DNA of 6,882 nt from Alistipes sp. GTDB taxonomy: Bacteria > Bacteroidota > Bacteroidia > Bacteroidales > Rikenellaceae. Both the position numbers and the translations under genes were made by a program. The stretch is from the NCBI GenBank assembly GCA_009774895.1, contig VSOO01000077.1, positions 1 to 6,882 of the forward strand, given 5' to 3'. A model generated the notes under the pieces. The model worked only from the letters and a program-made list of their open reading frames with translations, had not been told where the DNA came from and did not search any database. This document shows positions 6,840-6,882 of this stretch, piece by piece (positions within the stretch are counted from its first letter, which is position 1; every line of letters starts with the position of its first letter).

Positions 6840-6882
6840 ATGAAGAAACTTATTCTCTCGGCAGCAGCCGCTGTCCTGTCGG
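6840..6882 (+). CDS. Start of an exported protein (signal peptide only, cut by window edge)
   Basis: ATG 6840 opens a frame that stays open to the window end, giving MKKLILSAAAAVLS. Two Lys followed by a hydrophobic Ala/Leu/Ile run is the beginning of a Sec signal peptide, so the product is probably periplasmic, outer-membrane or secreted. The A-rich leader (AACGAACGAAG) without a Shine-Dalgarno sequence and the strong promoter just upstream support the start. Nothing downstream of the signal peptide is visible, so no family can be named. Confidence 0.65.
   Translation, partial: MKKLILSAAAAVLS

Overview
The window is high-GC, densely coding DNA that looks like Bacteroidota, most likely an Alistipes-like member of the Bacteroidales. 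Four things point there. Two promoters have the Bacteroidota TAnnTTTG -7 element. Start codons lack Shine-Dalgarno sequences and follow A-rich leaders. SecA is about 1100 residues with the insertions typical of that phylum. A DUF2851 protein and a PafA-like phosphatase are also present. The genus assignment is inference. Every gene reads on the + strand.

Layout. Bases 2-457 are the C-terminal end of an alkaline-phosphatase-superfamily protein whose start lies outside the window. SufE (505-933) follows after 47 bases. A 246-base noncoding gap then carries a 15-bp tandem repeat inside a degenerate GACCGGCGG-rich tract. Next comes a tight pair: a DUF59/MIP18 (SufT-type) protein (1180-1500) and, 4 bases on, a short DUF2851 protein (1505-2440). 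About 500 bases without a convincing gene follow, holding degenerate direct repeats and, at the far end, the secA promoter. secA (2945-6241) is followed 4 bases later by a dCMP/cytidine deaminase (6246-6677). The window ends with a 162-base regulatory stretch and the first codons of an exported protein (from 6840).

Working together. SufE and the DUF59 protein both belong to iron-sulfur cluster assembly. The DUF2851 protein, with a C-terminal Cys triad, is probably co-transcribed with the DUF59 gene, so an Fe-S link is a reasonable but unproven guess. secA and the deaminase form a second likely transcription unit, joining protein export with dTTP precursor supply; this looks like simple co-transcription rather than a shared pathway.

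The most interesting region is 6677-6840. It packs a perfect 36-bp palindrome, two overlapping mutually exclusive inverted repeats, and a consensus promoter whose 19-base spacer contains an uninterrupted run of ten G. A homopolymer placed there could change promoter spacing by slippage and make the downstream exported protein phase-variable. I did not find a clear previously undescribed multi-gene system.
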